Below are positions 8,478 through 17,184 of a stretch of DNA of 64,000 bases, one piece after another. Source of the DNA: Acidobacteriota bacterium (lineage in GTDB: Bacteria > Acidobacteriota > Vicinamibacteria > Fen-336); NCBI GenBank assembly GCA_022340585.1, contig JAJDNS010000032.1, positions 1 to 64,000 of the forward strand, given 5' to 3'. Made by a program: the position numbers and the translations under genes. The notes under the pieces are model-generated. The model saw only the letters and a list, made by a program, of their open reading frames with translations, was not told where the DNA came from and did no database searches. Position 1 is the stretch's first letter. Every line of letters begins with the position of its first letter.

Positions 8478-9676
8478 GCGCGGGAGCGAGCCGCTTCGGC
8501 GGCGCGGTGAAGCGCGTCGTCGAGCTTCTCGGGCCGGTCGCCGCCGCCCTGGGCCACGTTGCCCTTGCCGCCCCCGCGCCCGCCCAGGGCTGTGACCGCG
8601 GTGCGGAGCAGTCCCGGGATGTCGTGGGGGAGGCCCTCGGTCTGGGCGAACACGAGGTGGGCCTTGTCCCCGCGGCTGCCGAGGAGAGCCACGCAGGGGG
8701 CGAGATCCACGAGCTTGAGGGCGAGGACTCGGAGGTCGCCCGCAGGCCAGCCGTCGTAGGACGCCACCACCACCGCGGGGCCGGAGCCCGAGAGCGCTTC
8801 GCCGCGCGCCTCGCTCAGGAGTCGCCGGGCCTCGCCGTCGAGGGCGCGCTCGAGGAGTCCCCGGCCCCTGCGCTCGCTCTCGATCAGGTCGTCCTTCGTC
8901 TTCTCCGCGACCGCGGGAAGGTCCTCGAGGGGCGCCGACAGGACCGAGACGAGCCGATCGAGGATCGCTCGGCGCATCGCGATCGCGCCCAGGGCCCGGT
9001 GGCCGCACACGAAGGTGACGCGCGTGCCCCCCTTGTACTTCTCGGTCGCGGTGATCACGATGACCCCCACCTCGGCGGTGCTCCGGGGGTGGGTGCCGCC
9101 GCAGGGCTGCCGGTCGAAGCCCTCCGCCTCCACGAGGCGGACGGCAGCCTCCACGCCGTCGGGAGGCGTCGCGCCCAGGTCCCGCGCCTCGGCGGGGGAG
9201 ACGGTCCTGACGGTCACCGGTCGCGCTTCCCAGACGACCTCGTTCGCGCGGGTCTCGGCGGCCTGGATCTGCCCGGCGCTCACCGGGCGGTCGAGGTCGA
9301 TCGTCGTCACCTCGGCGCCGAGGTGGAAGCCCACCGTCCGGGCGGCGGCGACCTCGGCGAAGGCCTGGGAGAGGAGATGCTGACCGTGGTGCTGCTGGCG
9401 GTGGTCGCGGCGGCGGTCGGCGTCGACCCGGCCCTGGACCGGACCCTCGGGGAGAGGGCGGTCGAGGACGTGGAGGACCTCACCAGTCTCATCGACGACG
9501 GCGACCACCCGGGCGTCCCCGAGAGAGCCGGTGTCCCAGGGCTGGCCCCCGCTCGCGGCGTAGAAGGCGGACCGGTCGAGCACGACCGCGGGGCGTCCCT
9601 CGTGCTCGCGGCGCGCCACGACCCGGGCCTCGAACTCGAGAAGGTAGGGGTCCTGGAGGTGCAGGATGTCGGTCAT
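8474..9676 (-). CDS. Alanyl-tRNA editing protein, long AlaX type with DHHA1 domain
   Basis: Free-standing trans-editing factor related to the editing half of AlaRS, about 400 aa. It hydrolyses mischarged Ser-tRNA(Ala) or Gly-tRNA(Ala) in the known family. The zinc site is visible as HxxxH in HHGQH and CxxxH in CGGTH, and the GGQPWDTG loop lies upstream. The C-terminal part ends with the DHHA1-type glycine-rich segment GGRGGGKGNVAQGGG. The ATG at 9676 is chosen; an in-frame GTG two codons earlier (9682) is equally possible. It starts 12 bp after threonine synthase and overlaps EamA by 4 bp, forming a three-gene operon. The DHHA1 tail distinguishes it from the short AlaX forms. Confidence 0.9.
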   Translation of the reverse strand: MTDILHLQDPYLLEFEARVVARREHEGRPAVVLDRSAFYAASGGQPWDTGSLGDARVVAVVDETGEVLHVLDRPLPEGPVQGRVDADRRRDHRQQHHGQHLLSQAFAEVAAARTVGFHLGAEVTTIDLDRPVSAGQIQAAETRANEVVWEARPVTVRTVSPAEARDLGATPPDGVEAAVRLVEAEGFDRQPCGGTHPRSTAEVGVIVITATEKYKGGTRVTFVCGHRALGAIAMRRAILDRLVSVLSAPLEDLPAVAEKTKDDLIESERRGRGLLERALDGEARRLLSEARGEALSGSGPAVVVASYDGWPAGDLRVLALKLVDLAPCVALLGSRGDKAHLVFAQTEGLPHDIPGLLRTAVTALGGRGGGKGNVAQGGGDRPEKLDDALHRAAEAARSRA

Positions 9677-9688
9677 CGCCACGCCTGC

Positions 9689-10873
9689 TCAGCCGGCGGC
9701 GGGATTCCAGCCGGCCTGGACGAGGTTCTCGACGTACTTGTAGCCGGTCCCGGTGTTGAAGACGACCACGCGGTCCTCGGGGGCCAGATCCCCTCCGGCC
9801 TTCAGCTTGCGCGCGGCGGCCACACAGGCCGCGCCCTCGGGGGCCATGAAGAGCCCCGCGGTGGCGCAGGCGTCTCCCAGGCCCTGGAGGATCTCCTCCT
9901 CGGAGACGGCGACGCCGGCTCCGTGGCTGGCCCTCAGGGCCCGGAGGATCAGGAAGTCCGCGAGGGCCTTGGGAACCCGGATGCCGTGGGCGTGGGTCTC
10001 GGCGCCCTCCCACAGGGGGGCCTCGTCGAGGCCCTCGGCAAAGGCCTTCACGATGGGCGCACAGCCCTCGGCCTGCACCGCGTACATCCGGGGCCGGTCG
10101 GGCCCGATGAATCCCATCTGCTCGAGCTCCTCGAAGGCCTTCCACATCCCCACGAGGCCGGTGCCTCCGCCGGTGGGATACAGGATGGCGTCGGGGAGGG
10201 ACCAGCTCAGCTGCTCGGCCAGCTCGTAGCCCAGCGTCTTCTTCCCCTCGACCCGGTAGGGCTCCTTGAGCGTGGCGCACTCGAACCAGCCGTGCTCCCG
10301 CGCCTGCTCCGCGCACACCCGCCCGGCGTCGGTGATGAGGCCGTCCACGGTCTCCACGTGGGCGCCGTAGGCCCTGGTCTCCGCCACGAACAGGCTCGCG
10401 ATGTCCCGGGGCAGGAAGACGTGGGCCTTCAGCCCGGCCGCGGCCGCGTAGGCGGCCAGCGCGCTTCCGGCGTTGCCAGCGGAGGGCAGGCAGACGTCGG
10501 TGGCGCCCAGGACCCGCGCCATCGACACCGCCATGGAGAGGCCCCGGGCCTTGAACGAGCCCGTGGGGTTGTTGCCCTCGTCCTTGACGAGGAGGCGGGG
10601 AAGGCCGAGGAGGGCCCCGAGGCGAGAGGCGGCGACGAGGGGCGTGAAGCCCTCGCCCAGGGAGATGCGGTCCTCGGGATCGGCGACCGGCAGGACCTCC
10701 TCGTAGCGCCACATGGTGGGCTCGCGCAGGGCGAGGTGGCCCGGGCGCATCTCGCGGGCGGCCCGCTCGAGGTCGTACCGCGGGTACAGGGGCGCCCCGC
10801 ACTCGCAGAGGTTGAGCCGCTGCCCGGGGTCGTACCGCCTGTCGCACTTCGTGCAGTCGAGGTGGGTGAGCAT
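9689..10873 (-). CDS. thrC: Threonine synthase
   Basis: PLP-dependent enzyme converting O-phospho-L-homoserine to L-threonine, 394 aa, cytoplasmic. The N-terminus has a zinc-ribbon-like knuckle (CTKC ... CECG). The PLP lysine lies in NNPTGSFKARG, the glycine-rich phosphate loop is PTGGGTGLVG, and a SAGNAGSALAAYAA segment matches the family. Length and fold belong to the shorter thrC class found in archaea and many bacteria. The minus-strand TATAAT at 10888-10893 lies 14 nt before the ATG, with no clear -35 and no ribosome site. The gene leads the run thrC, AlaX-type editing protein, EamA transporter. No other threonine-pathway gene is in the window. Confidence 0.95.
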   Translation of the reverse strand: MLTHLDCTKCDRRYDPGQRLNLCECGAPLYPRYDLERAAREMRPGHLALREPTMWRYEEVLPVADPEDRISLGEGFTPLVAASRLGALLGLPRLLVKDEGNNPTGSFKARGLSMAVSMARVLGATDVCLPSAGNAGSALAAYAAAAGLKAHVFLPRDIASLFVAETRAYGAHVETVDGLITDAGRVCAEQAREHGWFECATLKEPYRVEGKKTLGYELAEQLSWSLPDAILYPTGGGTGLVGMWKAFEELEQMGFIGPDRPRMYAVQAEGCAPIVKAFAEGLDEAPLWEGAETHAHGIRVPKALADFLILRALRASHGAGVAVSEEEILQGLGDACATAGLFMAPEGAACVAAARKLKAGGDLAPEDRVVVFNTGTGYKYVENLVQAGWNPAAG

Positions 10874-10896
10874 GGGGGACCGGACGGATTATAGCT

Positions 10897-11880
10897 TCAC
10901 GGCGCGGCGGCAAGGGCCATCATCTCGAAGCCCCGGCCGTAGAGCTCTGCGCCGTCGAACTCCCACACCGCGGTGTCGCCCGCGGCGCAGGTGTTGGACC
11001 GGTGGATGGGGAAGGGCATCACCAGGGTGGCGCGAAACTGGAGCTGCCCGGTGCGTCTCCCCAGCCCCAGGGCCGCGACCGCAGCCTCGGACTGCTCGAG
11101 AACGTCCTCGCCGAGGGCGTCGAGGGAGCTCTCCATGGCCTCGTCGAGGGCGTCGGGGGGGACGCCGGGGGCGAGAGCGTGGATGGCGGCGCCGAGGTCC
11201 GTCTGGAGCAGCTCGAGGCCGTCGAGCACCTCCTCGAGGGCCCGGCGCTCGCGGGGGCCGTACAGGGGCCGGGTCGTGAGGCTTCTGATGTCCCGGGCGA
11301 ACGGGTCGGCGAACAGGTCGCGGAAGGACCGACGGAGGTCGTCGGGGGCCGGGGTGCCCGGGTCGCCACCGAGGGCCTCGCGGAAGTGGCGGGCGAAGTC
11401 CTCGTCGCGCCGGGCGAGCTGGCGGGCGAGGGCCCGGGCGCCGGCGAGGGGGGAGACCGGGTCCCGGAAGACCTCGTTGTACTCGAAGACACCGTCCTCC
11501 GGGCTCGCGTAGGCCGAGATGAAGTTGCGGGCCGGAGGGCTCTTCGGGGAGCGAGCGCGGAAGAAGTCCCCGTCGAAGTCGTTGGGGGAGGGGAGGGTGG
11601 CCTCGATGACGATGCGGTGGAGGCCTTCTCGGGTCTCCTCGTCGACGCGCCAGGCGTCCCCGGAAGGGAAGCGGTGCATCATCCGGAGCGGATCCGCGTC
11701 GGGGGGGATCTCGACCCGGCGCCCGCCCTGGTCGGTGTCGACGCGCTCGAGGACGTACTCGATCCGCCGGGTGCAGCTTCCGTCGGCGTAGACCTGGGTG
11801 TGGATCTCGACCGAGAGGCGGTCCTCGAGGCAGGCGGCGAGAGGAAGGGCGAGAAGAAGAAGGGGGGCCGAGGGCTTCAT
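10897..11880 (-). CDS. Hypothetical lipoprotein
   Basis: 327-aa protein of unrecognised family. MKPSAPLLLLALPLAAC is a signal sequence with a lipobox (LAAC), so the mature protein should be anchored by a diacylglyceryl cysteine. The body is rich in Asp, Glu and Arg and mostly alpha-helical by composition, with two further cysteines absent except for one near the C-terminus (NTCAAGD). The ATG at 11880 is chosen because it begins the signal peptide; in-frame sequence further upstream runs into the heptad repeats. The gene ends 23 bp before the thrC start and is followed upstream by a repetitive spacer. No function can be proposed. Confidence 0.8.
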   Translation of the reverse strand: MKPSAPLLLLALPLAACLEDRLSVEIHTQVYADGSCTRRIEYVLERVDTDQGGRRVEIPPDADPLRMMHRFPSGDAWRVDEETREGLHRIVIEATLPSPNDFDGDFFRARSPKSPPARNFISAYASPEDGVFEYNEVFRDPVSPLAGARALARQLARRDEDFARHFREALGGDPGTPAPDDLRRSFRDLFADPFARDIRSLTTRPLYGPRERRALEEVLDGLELLQTDLGAAIHALAPGVPPDALDEAMESSLDALGEDVLEQSEAAVAALGLGRRTGQLQFRATLVMPFPIHRSNTCAAGDTAVWEFDGAELYGRGFEMMALAAAP

Positions 11881-11940
11881 GAGAGGGAGTGTATGGGGAA
11901 GTGGAAGAACGGAGAAGTATTGGTGAACGAATGACGTGCC

Positions 11941-12036
11941 AGGGAACGGAGGGCGGAGGACGGAGCAGGGAGCAAGGGGCAAGGAGCAGAGAACGGAGAA
12001 CGGACAAGGGAGAACGGAAAACGGAGAACGGAAGAG
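11941..12036 (+). repeat. Heptanucleotide tandem repeat, consensus GGAGAAC
   Basis: Thirteen consecutive 7-bp units (with one 5-bp slip at 11990-11994) fill the spacer between the lipoprotein gene and frr. Forms seen include AGGGAAC, GGAGGAC, GGAGCAG, GGAGCAA, GGGGCAA, GGACAAG, GGAAAAC and four GGAGAAC-like units. The plus strand is almost purely purine. It resembles the short tandemly repeated sequences known from cyanobacteria; no coding role is likely. Confidence 0.85.
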
Positions 12037-12072
12037 TCCGAGTGCGATGGTCAGACGCAGCGCACTCGGACT
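12035..12072 (-). terminator. Hairpin terminator after frr
   Basis: A perfect 12-bp inverted repeat, AGTCCGAGTGCG ... CGCACTCGGACT with a 14-nt loop, begins 3 bp past the frr stop codon. There is no clear U-run on the minus-strand transcript, so it may rely on Rho or only stabilise the 3' end. Confidence 0.7.
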
Positions 12073-12074
12073 GA

Positions 12075-12635
12075 CTAGACCTCCATGATCTCCTCTTCCT
12101 TCTGCTTGAGGCTGGTGTTGATCTCCTCGATGTGGTCGTCGGTCAGCTTCTGGACCTCGGCGAGGGCGTGCCGCTCGTCGTCTTCGCCGAGCTCGTGCTC
12201 CTTGAGCAGCTTCTTGAGCTGCTCGTTGGCGTCCCGCCGCACGTTCCGGACCGCGACGCGACCCTCCTCGGCGTGCTTGTGGGCGAGCTTGACCAGCAGC
12301 TTGCGGCGCTCCTCGGTGAGGGGCGGGACCGGGATGCGGATGATCTTGCCGTCGTTCTGGGGGTTGAGGTCGAGGCCGGATGTCCGGATGGCCTTCTCGA
12401 TGACGGAAAGAGTCGAGGGATCCCAGGGCTGAAGGGTGATGAGGGTCGGGTCGGGGACGGCCAGGTTCCCCACCTGGTTGAGGGGCGTGGGGGTGTCGTA
12501 GTAGTCCACCCGGATCCCGTCGAGCATGGCCAGCGAGGCCCGCCCGGTGCGCATCGTCGCCAGGTCCCGCAGGACGGTGTCCACGGTGTGGCGCATGCGG
12601 TCCTTCGTTTCCGCGATCAACTCATTGGTCGGCAT
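12075..12635 (-). CDS. frr: Ribosome recycling factor
   Basis: Ribosome recycling factor, 186 aa, the usual length. With EF-G it splits the post-termination ribosome. The conserved LATMRTGRASLAMLDGIRVDYY head, the TPLNQVGNLAVPDPTLITLQPWD block and the VRNVRRDANEQLKKL helix are present. It is the last gene of the rplM-rpsI-rpsB-tsf-pyrH-frr run and starts 2 bp after... in transcript order, immediately downstream of pyrH with only 2 bp between them, implying coupled translation. A strong hairpin follows the stop. Confidence 0.98.
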   Translation of the reverse strand: MPTNELIAETKDRMRHTVDTVLRDLATMRTGRASLAMLDGIRVDYYDTPTPLNQVGNLAVPDPTLITLQPWDPSTLSVIEKAIRTSGLDLNPQNDGKIIRIPVPPLTEERRKLLVKLAHKHAEEGRVAVRNVRRDANEQLKKLLKEHELGEDDERHALAEVQKLTDDHIEEINTSLKQKEEEIMEV

Positions 12636-12637
12636 GG

Positions 12638-13366
12638 CTACTCCTTGACCAGGGTGCCGATCTTCTCGCCCTGGACGATCCGGCGCAGGTTCCCCTTGCG
12701 CTTGAGGTCGTAGACGATGATCGGAAGGTGGTTGTCCATACAGAGGGAGATGGCCGTCGAGTCCATCACCCGCAGACCCTGCTGGAGCACCTCCAGGTAG
12801 GTGATGGAGCTGATCTTCTTGGCCATGGGATTCTTCGTGGGGTCGTCGTCGTAGATGCCGTCGACCTTCGTGGCCTTGAGGATGATCTCCGCCTTGACCT
12901 CCATCGCGCGCAGGGCAGCGGCGGTGTCGGTGGAGAAGTAGGGGTTGCCGGTGCCCGCGGCGAAGATGGCGACCCGGCCCTTCTCCATGTGGCGGATGGC
13001 GCGGCGCCGGATGAAGGGCTCGGCGACCTCTCTCATCTCGATCGCGGAGAGCACGCGGGTGAACACCCCCGCTCGCTCGAGGGCGTCCTGGAGGGCGAGG
13101 GCGTTGATGACCGTGGCCAGCATCCCCATGTGGTCGGCGGAGACGCGGTCCATGCCCGAGGCGTTGTCGGAGACCCCGCGGAAGATGTTCCCGCCGCCGA
13201 CCACGATGCCGATCTCGAGTCCGAGGCGGTGGACCCCCCCGATCTCGGTGGCCAGGTAGTCGGTGAAGTCCCGGTCGATCCCGAAGCTCTTCTCTCCGAG
13301 GAGGGCCTCTCCGGAGAGCTTGAGGAGGACGCGCTTGTAGGTGAGGGCCTTCTTGGCGCCGGGCAT
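12638..13366 (-). CDS. pyrH: UMP kinase
   Basis: Hexameric bacterial UMP kinase of the amino-acid-kinase fold, 242 aa, making UDP from UMP. The phosphate-binding KLSGEAL and [12 protein letters not shown] motifs, the [15 protein letters not shown] helix, and the [16 protein letters not shown] and [13 protein letters not shown] segments are all intact. The ATG at 13366 has AAGGA about 6 bases upstream; reading further upstream runs back through the tsf spacer. It follows tsf by 56 bp and precedes frr by 2 bp, the standard bacterial order linking pyrimidine supply to the translation operon. Confidence 0.98.
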   Translation of the reverse strand: MPGAKKALTYKRVLLKLSGEALLGEKSFGIDRDFTDYLATEIGGVHRLGLEIGIVVGGGNIFRGVSDNASGMDRVSADHMGMLATVINALALQDALERAGVFTRVLSAIEMREVAEPFIRRRAIRHMEKGRVAIFAAGTGNPYFSTDTAAALRAMEVKAEIILKATKVDGIYDDDPTKNPMAKKISSITYLEVLQQGLRVMDSTAISLCMDNHLPIIVYDLKRKGNLRRIVQGEKIGTLVKE

Positions 13367-13422
13367 CAGGTCCTTCCTCGGTGCGCCGCCCCCGGGAGCG
13401 GGGGCGGGCGTCCCTGATACTA

Positions 13423-14055
13423 CTACTCCGCGCGGGCCGGGGCCTCGCTGCCGCGCTCGCCGACCCGGAAGCGGGCGAAGCGACGGACCACGATGTTCTC
13501 CTTGATCACGGCGATCCTCTCCTGGATCAGCTCGCCGACGGTGAGCTTGGGGTCCTTGACGAAGGGCTGCTCGAGCAGGCAGAAGGTCTGGTAGTACTCC
13601 TTGAGCTTGCCCTCGGCGATGCGCTCGACGACATTCTCGGGCTTGCCCTGGTCCAGGGCCTGGGCCCGGTAGATCTCCTTCTCCTTCTCCAGGGCCTCGG
13701 CCGGGACCTCGTCCCTGGTCACGTAGACCGGGGCGGCCGGGGAGGCGGCGGCCACGTGCATCGCCAGGTCCTTGACCAGGGCCTGGAAGTCCGGGGTCTT
13801 GGCCACGAAGTCGGTCTCGCAGTTCACCTCGATCAGCACGCCGATCCTGGCGCCGGGGTGGATGTACGAGCCCACGACCCCTTCGCTGGCGGTGCGGCTG
13901 GCCTTCTTGGCCGCCGCGGCCAGGCCCTTCTTGCGGAGGATCTCGCGGGCGGCCTCGGCGTCGCCCTTGGCCTCGACCAGCGCATTCTTGCAGTCCATCA
14001 TGCCCGCGCCGGTCTCCTCTCGGAGCGCGCGAACCATTTCCGCGGAAATACTCAT
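13423..14055 (-). CDS. tsf: Translation elongation factor Ts
   Basis: Guanine-nucleotide exchange factor for EF-Tu, 210 aa. The signature [16 protein letters not shown] at the N-terminus includes the TDF-like GAGMMD core, and the second conserved block, [17 protein letters not shown], is present. The protein is short (E. coli EF-Ts is about 280 aa): only one subdomain of the core is clearly present, as in Thermus-type EF-Ts. The ATG at 14055 follows the GGGACAGGACT leader with AGGAC as a plausible ribosome site. A strong hairpin lies between rpsB and tsf and may lower tsf expression relative to rpsB. Confidence 0.97.
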   Translation of the reverse strand: MSISAEMVRALREETGAGMMDCKNALVEAKGDAEAAREILRKKGLAAAAKKASRTASEGVVGSYIHPGARIGVLIEVNCETDFVAKTPDFQALVKDLAMHVAAASPAAPVYVTRDEVPAEALEKEKEIYRAQALDQGKPENVVERIAEGKLKEYYQTFCLLEQPFVKDPKLTVGELIQERIAVIKENIVVRRFARFRVGERGSEAPARAE

Positions 14056-14095
14056 GAGTCCTGTCCCTCGAGCTCGATGCTCTCTTGCATGGAAA

Positions 14096-14124
14096 GCCCC
14101 GGGGCACGTGCGGCTCCCCGGGGC
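14096..14124 (-). terminator. Hairpin between rpsB and tsf (attenuator or weak terminator)
   Basis: GCCCCGGGG (14096-14104) pairs perfectly with CCCCGGGGC (14116-14124) around an 11-nt loop. On the minus-strand transcript it is followed by CUUUCC, a weak U tract. It lies inside the operon, so partial termination or mRNA protection is more likely than full termination. Confidence 0.6.
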
Positions 14125-14158
14125 GAACACGGCCGGGCCACGTCGGGCCCGGGGATGA

Positions 14159-15289
14159 TCAGCCGTTCGCGGGAGCGCCCGCGTGGGCCGCGTTCGGCCG
14201 GGGCGGGGGTGCCGCGCTCACCCCGGCGGTCTCGGCCAGGTGCGCCTCGCGCACGCCGCGGCCGGCCAGGATGGCGTCGGCTATCCGGCCCGCGAAGAGG
14301 CGGATGGCGCGCAGCGCGTCGTCGTTGCCCGGGATCGGAACGTCGACCTCGTCGGGGTCGGAGTTCGTGTCGAGGATCCCGATGACCGGGATCCGGAGCT
14401 TGCGAGCCTCGGCCACCGCAATGGCCTCGCGCCGCGTGTCGATGACGAACACGGCGTCCGGCACCGCCTTCATGCTCTTGATCCCGGTGAGGTTCTTTTC
14501 CAGCTTCTGGCGCTCCTTGTCGAGACGGCCCAGCTCCTTCTTGGTGAGGCGCTCGCGCTGTGTCCCGAGGGCCCCGTTGAGGGTCGTCTCGAGCTCCCGC
14601 ATTCGCTCCAGGCTCTTTCTGACGGTGGCGAAGTTGGTGAGCAGCCCGCCCAGCCAGCGCTCGGTCACGTACGGCATGCCGGCGCGCTGGGCCTCCTCGG
14701 CCACCGCCTCCTGGGCCTGTCGCTTCGTGCCGATGAAGAGGACGGTCTTGCCCTCGGCGCCCAGGTCCTCGGCGAACTGCAAGGCGTCCTGGAGGAGTCG
14801 GTGGGTCTTCTGCAGGTCGATGATGTAGATGCCGTTCCGCTCGCCGAAGATGTAATGCTTCATCTTCGGGTTCCAGCGCCGGGTCTGGTGGCCGAAGTGC
14901 ACGCCGGCCTCGAGCAGGTCCTTGATGGTGACGGGGCCGGGGGGCGGCGCCGGAGCCGCCGGGGCTTCGGGCGCGGCCGGGGGCGTGGCGGGCGCTGCCG
15001 AGGGGGCAGGGGCCGCGGCCGCCGGAGCCGCGGCGGCCGGCTCCGCAGCTGGCGCGTCGGCCTCGGCGGCTTCCTCAGCGACTGGCGCCGTGGACTCGGA
15101 GGCGGTTTCCGGCGTCGCCTCGGCGGCCGGCTCGGCGGCCGGCTTCTCCTCGGGGGCCGCCTTCTCTTCGGTGGCCGCGGCTTCGGTGGCGGCGGTCTCC
15201 GTGGCCTCGGTGGCAGAAGCCTCTTCGGTCTCGGTGGCGGGGCTCTCCTCGGCTTCGGGTTTCGTGTCGTCGGGCTTCCTGTCGGACAA
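14159..15289 (-). CDS. rpsB: 30S ribosomal protein S2 with long acidic N-terminal extension
   Basis: Ribosomal protein uS2, 376 aa. The ribosomal domain begins near residue 120 with [22 protein letters not shown] and runs through [20 protein letters not shown] and [14 protein letters not shown] to a short Ala/Pro tail. Preceding it is an extension of about 120 residues made almost only of Glu, Ala, Thr and Pro, absent from usual S2 proteins of about 240-260 aa. The start is taken as TTG at 15289: AGGGAGG lies 5 bases upstream, the frame is open only into the hairpin-rich leader above it, and no ATG or GTG gives a better site. A weak start codon in this position could be a control point. It is followed by tsf. 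Confidence 0.93.
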   Translation of the reverse strand: MSDRKPDDTKPEAEESPATETEEASATEATETAATEAAATEEKAAPEEKPAAEPAAEATPETASESTAPVAEEAAEADAPAAEPAAAAPAAAAPAPSAAPATPPAAPEAPAAPAPPPGPVTIKDLLEAGVHFGHQTRRWNPKMKHYIFGERNGIYIIDLQKTHRLLQDALQFAEDLGAEGKTVLFIGTKRQAQEAVAEEAQRAGMPYVTERWLGGLLTNFATVRKSLERMRELETTLNGALGTQRERLTKKELGRLDKERQKLEKNLTGIKSMKAVPDAVFVIDTRREAIAVAEARKLRIPVIGILDTNSDPDEVDVPIPGNDDALRAIRLFAGRIADAILAGRGVREAHLAETAGVSAAPPPRPNAAHAGAPANG

Positions 15290-15319
15290 AACGGCCTCCC
15301 TGGTACGTATCAGCTCATC

Positions 15320-15395
15320 CCGACGTGAGCGTCGGTCGAGCTTTCCGGCCCCTCTCGGGGCTCGAGATGGCCTTCCGACCCCGGCTCGCCGGGGT
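15320..15395 (-). promoter_or_regulatory. Three-hairpin leader upstream of rpsB
   Basis: The 136-nt rpsI-rpsB spacer folds into three successive hairpins with 4-nt loops. In transcript order: ACCCCGG/CCGGGGT (15378-15395), GCCCC/GGGGC with a GAGA (GNRA) loop (15348-15361), and CCGACG/CGTCGG (15320-15335). S2 autoregulation through an rpsB leader is established in E. coli; whether this is the analogous element is inference. Confidence 0.55.
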
Positions 15396-15425
15396 GGGAA
15401 GGCAGGAACGGACGGGTGTTCGGGA

Positions 15426-15827
15426 TCAACGCTTGGAGAACTGGAAGCGGGCGCGGGCGCCCTTCTGCCCGTACTTCTTGCGTTCCTTGACGCGCGCGTC
15501 ACGCCTCAGGAAGCCCGCCTTCTTCAGCCGCAGGCGCAGCTCGCTGTTGAACTCGCACAGCGCCCGGGCGATGCCGTGACGCATGGCTCCGGCCTGAGCC
15601 GACACGCCGCCACCGCGGATGGTGGCGACCACGTCGAACTTGTCCATGGTCTCGGTGATGGCGAACGGCTGCTTGACGATCTGCTTCAGGGCCTCGGTGC
15701 CGCCGAAGTACTCGTCGAGGGGCCGGTCGTTCAGTCGATACTCTCCGGTCCCGGGGCGAAGGTGCACGCGCGCGATCGACGTCTTGCGCTTCCCGGTGCC
15801 GTAATACTCGAGGGGCGTGGTGCTCAA
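15426..15827 (-). CDS. rpsI: 30S ribosomal protein S9
   Basis: Ribosomal protein uS9, 133 aa. The family signature [17 protein letters not shown] opens the protein, [21 protein letters not shown] is intact, and the C-terminus ends with the conserved FSKR whose last arginine contacts P-site tRNA. It follows rplM by 16 bp, the near-universal rplM-rpsI pair, and is followed by the structured rpsB leader. Confidence 0.98.
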   Translation of the reverse strand: MSTTPLEYYGTGKRKTSIARVHLRPGTGEYRLNDRPLDEYFGGTEALKQIVKQPFAITETMDKFDVVATIRGGGVSAQAGAMRHGIARALCEFNSELRLRLKKAGFLRRDARVKERKKYGQKGARARFQFSKR

Positions 15828-15843
15828 GGCTTCTGGTCTCCTG

Positions 15844-16272
15844 CTACAGGCTCAGCGCCTGGGGCTTCTGGGCCTGGTGGGGGTGCTTCGGGCCGGCGTA
15901 CACCTTCAGCTTGTGGAACATCGCCCGCCCCAGCTTCGTCTTCGGCAGCATCCCGCGCACCGCCTCCTCGACGAGCCGCTCCGGATGCTTCTGGCGCACC
16001 TGGCTGGCCGTCCGGGTCTTCAGGCCGCCGAGATAGCCGCTGTGGCGGTGGTAGTTCTTGCCCCGCTCCTTGGCGCCGGTGAGAACGATCTGGTCGGCGT
16101 TCACGACGACCACGTGGTCTCCGGTGTCCAGGAACGGCGTGTAGGTCGGCTTCTTCTTGCCGCTGAGGATGTCAGCGACGGCGACGGCCACCTTGCCGAG
16201 CACCTGGCCGCTCGCGTCGACGACGAACCAGCGGCGGTCAAGGCTGTCGGCCTTGGGAATGTAGGTCGGCAT
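15844..16272 (-). CDS. rplM: 50S ribosomal protein L13
   Basis: Ribosomal protein uL13, 142 aa, normal length. [47 protein letters not shown] and [17 protein letters not shown] are the expected blocks. It is the first gene of the minus-strand translation operon and has a strong sigma-70-like promoter 57 bp upstream. No ribosome site of strong consensus precedes the ATG (GGTACCGACTGG). Confidence 0.98.
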   Translation of the reverse strand: MPTYIPKADSLDRRWFVVDASGQVLGKVAVAVADILSGKKKPTYTPFLDTGDHVVVVNADQIVLTGAKERGKNYHRHSGYLGGLKTRTASQVRQKHPERLVEEAVRGMLPKTKLGRAMFHKLKVYAGPKHPHQAQKPQALSL

Positions 16273-16328
16273 CCAGTCGGTACCTGTCTCTTAAGCGCGG
16301 GAACTCCGCGCGACTCGCAAACCTCACA

Positions 16329-16357
16329 TTTTTAGGGCATTTCGCCGCGAGTGTCAA
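16329..16357 (-). promoter_or_regulatory. Promoter of the rplM-rpsI-rpsB-tsf-pyrH-frr operon
   Basis: A consensus TTGACA (-35, 16352-16357) on the minus strand is followed after exactly 17 nt by TAAAAA (-10, 16329-16334). It is the best -35 in the window and sits upstream of the most highly expressed genes, about 57 nt before the rplM start. Confidence 0.75.
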
Positions 16358-16374
16358 GACTGGCCACCGGCCGG

Positions 16375-17184
16375 CTACAGGAGGCGCGTGTGGGAGAGAG
16401 CGGGCAGCTGCTGCCGGAGGCGCTCCTGGCGGGCGAAGTCGAGCTCGGCCATCGCGATTCCCTCGCCGTCCTCCACCTCGGCGGCGACCTGGCCCCAGGG
16501 GTCGACGATCATCGCGTGCCCCCAGGAGGTCCGTCCGCCGCCGTGGTGGCCGGCCTGGGCCGGGGCCAGCACCCAGGCGAGGTTCTCCACCGCGCGGGCC
16601 CGCAGGAGCAGCTCCCAGTGGTCGCGGCCGGTCCGCTCGGTGAAGGCCGCGGGAACGCACAGGGTGAGGGCTCCCCGCCGGGCGAGCTCTCGGTAGAGCT
16701 CCGGGAAGCGGAGGTCGTAGCAGACCGACAGCCCCACGACCCCGAGGGTGGTCTCGGCGACCACGATCTCCTCGCCGGGGCGCACGGCCTTCGATTCCTT
16801 GAGGTGCTCCATCCCGGGCAGGTCGATGTCGAACAGGTGGATCTTGCGGTAGGCGGCCAGGGTCGACCCGTCGGGCCCGAGGAGGACCGAGGTGTTGCGG
16901 ATGAGGGCGTCCCCCTCGACGTGCTCCGGGATGCTGCCGAGGAGGAGGGTCAGGCGGAGGCGTCGGGCCAGGGCGGCCATCCGCTCCACCCAGGGCCCGT
17001 CCAGCGGTTGGGGGTCGGGGACCGGCTGACCCTCCGAGCGCAGGAAGCCGAAGTTCTCGGGCAGGCCGACGAAGGTGGCGCCGCTCGCCGCGGCACGCTC
17101 CACGAGGGCCTCGGCGGTGCCCAGGTTGTCCTCGACGTCCGCGGTGGAGGTCATCTGGACGACCGCGGCGAGGGGATGGCTCAT
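16375..17184 (-). CDS. Carbon-nitrogen hydrolase (nitrilase superfamily, Nit1/omega-amidase-like)
   Basis: Cytoplasmic amidase of the nitrilase fold, 269 aa. The Glu-Lys-Cys triad is complete: Glu43 in LPENFGF, Lys114 in YRKIHLFD and Cys155 in VCYDLRFPELYR. Closest in motif layout to the Nit1/Nit2 group, which hydrolyse deaminated glutathione or alpha-keto acid omega-amides; the exact substrate is uncertain. The ATG at 17184 overlaps the stop of nth by 4 bases (ATGA), so the two genes are coupled. It ends 18 bp from the promoter of the rplM operon. Confidence 0.92.
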   Translation of the reverse strand: MSHPLAAVVQMTSTADVEDNLGTAEALVERAAASGATFVGLPENFGFLRSEGQPVPDPQPLDGPWVERMAALARRLRLTLLLGSIPEHVEGDALIRNTSVLLGPDGSTLAAYRKIHLFDIDLPGMEHLKESKAVRPGEEIVVAETTLGVVGLSVCYDLRFPELYRELARRGALTLCVPAAFTERTGRDHWELLLRARAVENLAWVLAPAQAGHHGGGRTSWGHAMIVDPWGQVAAEVEDGEGIAMAELDFARQERLRQQLPALSHTRLL

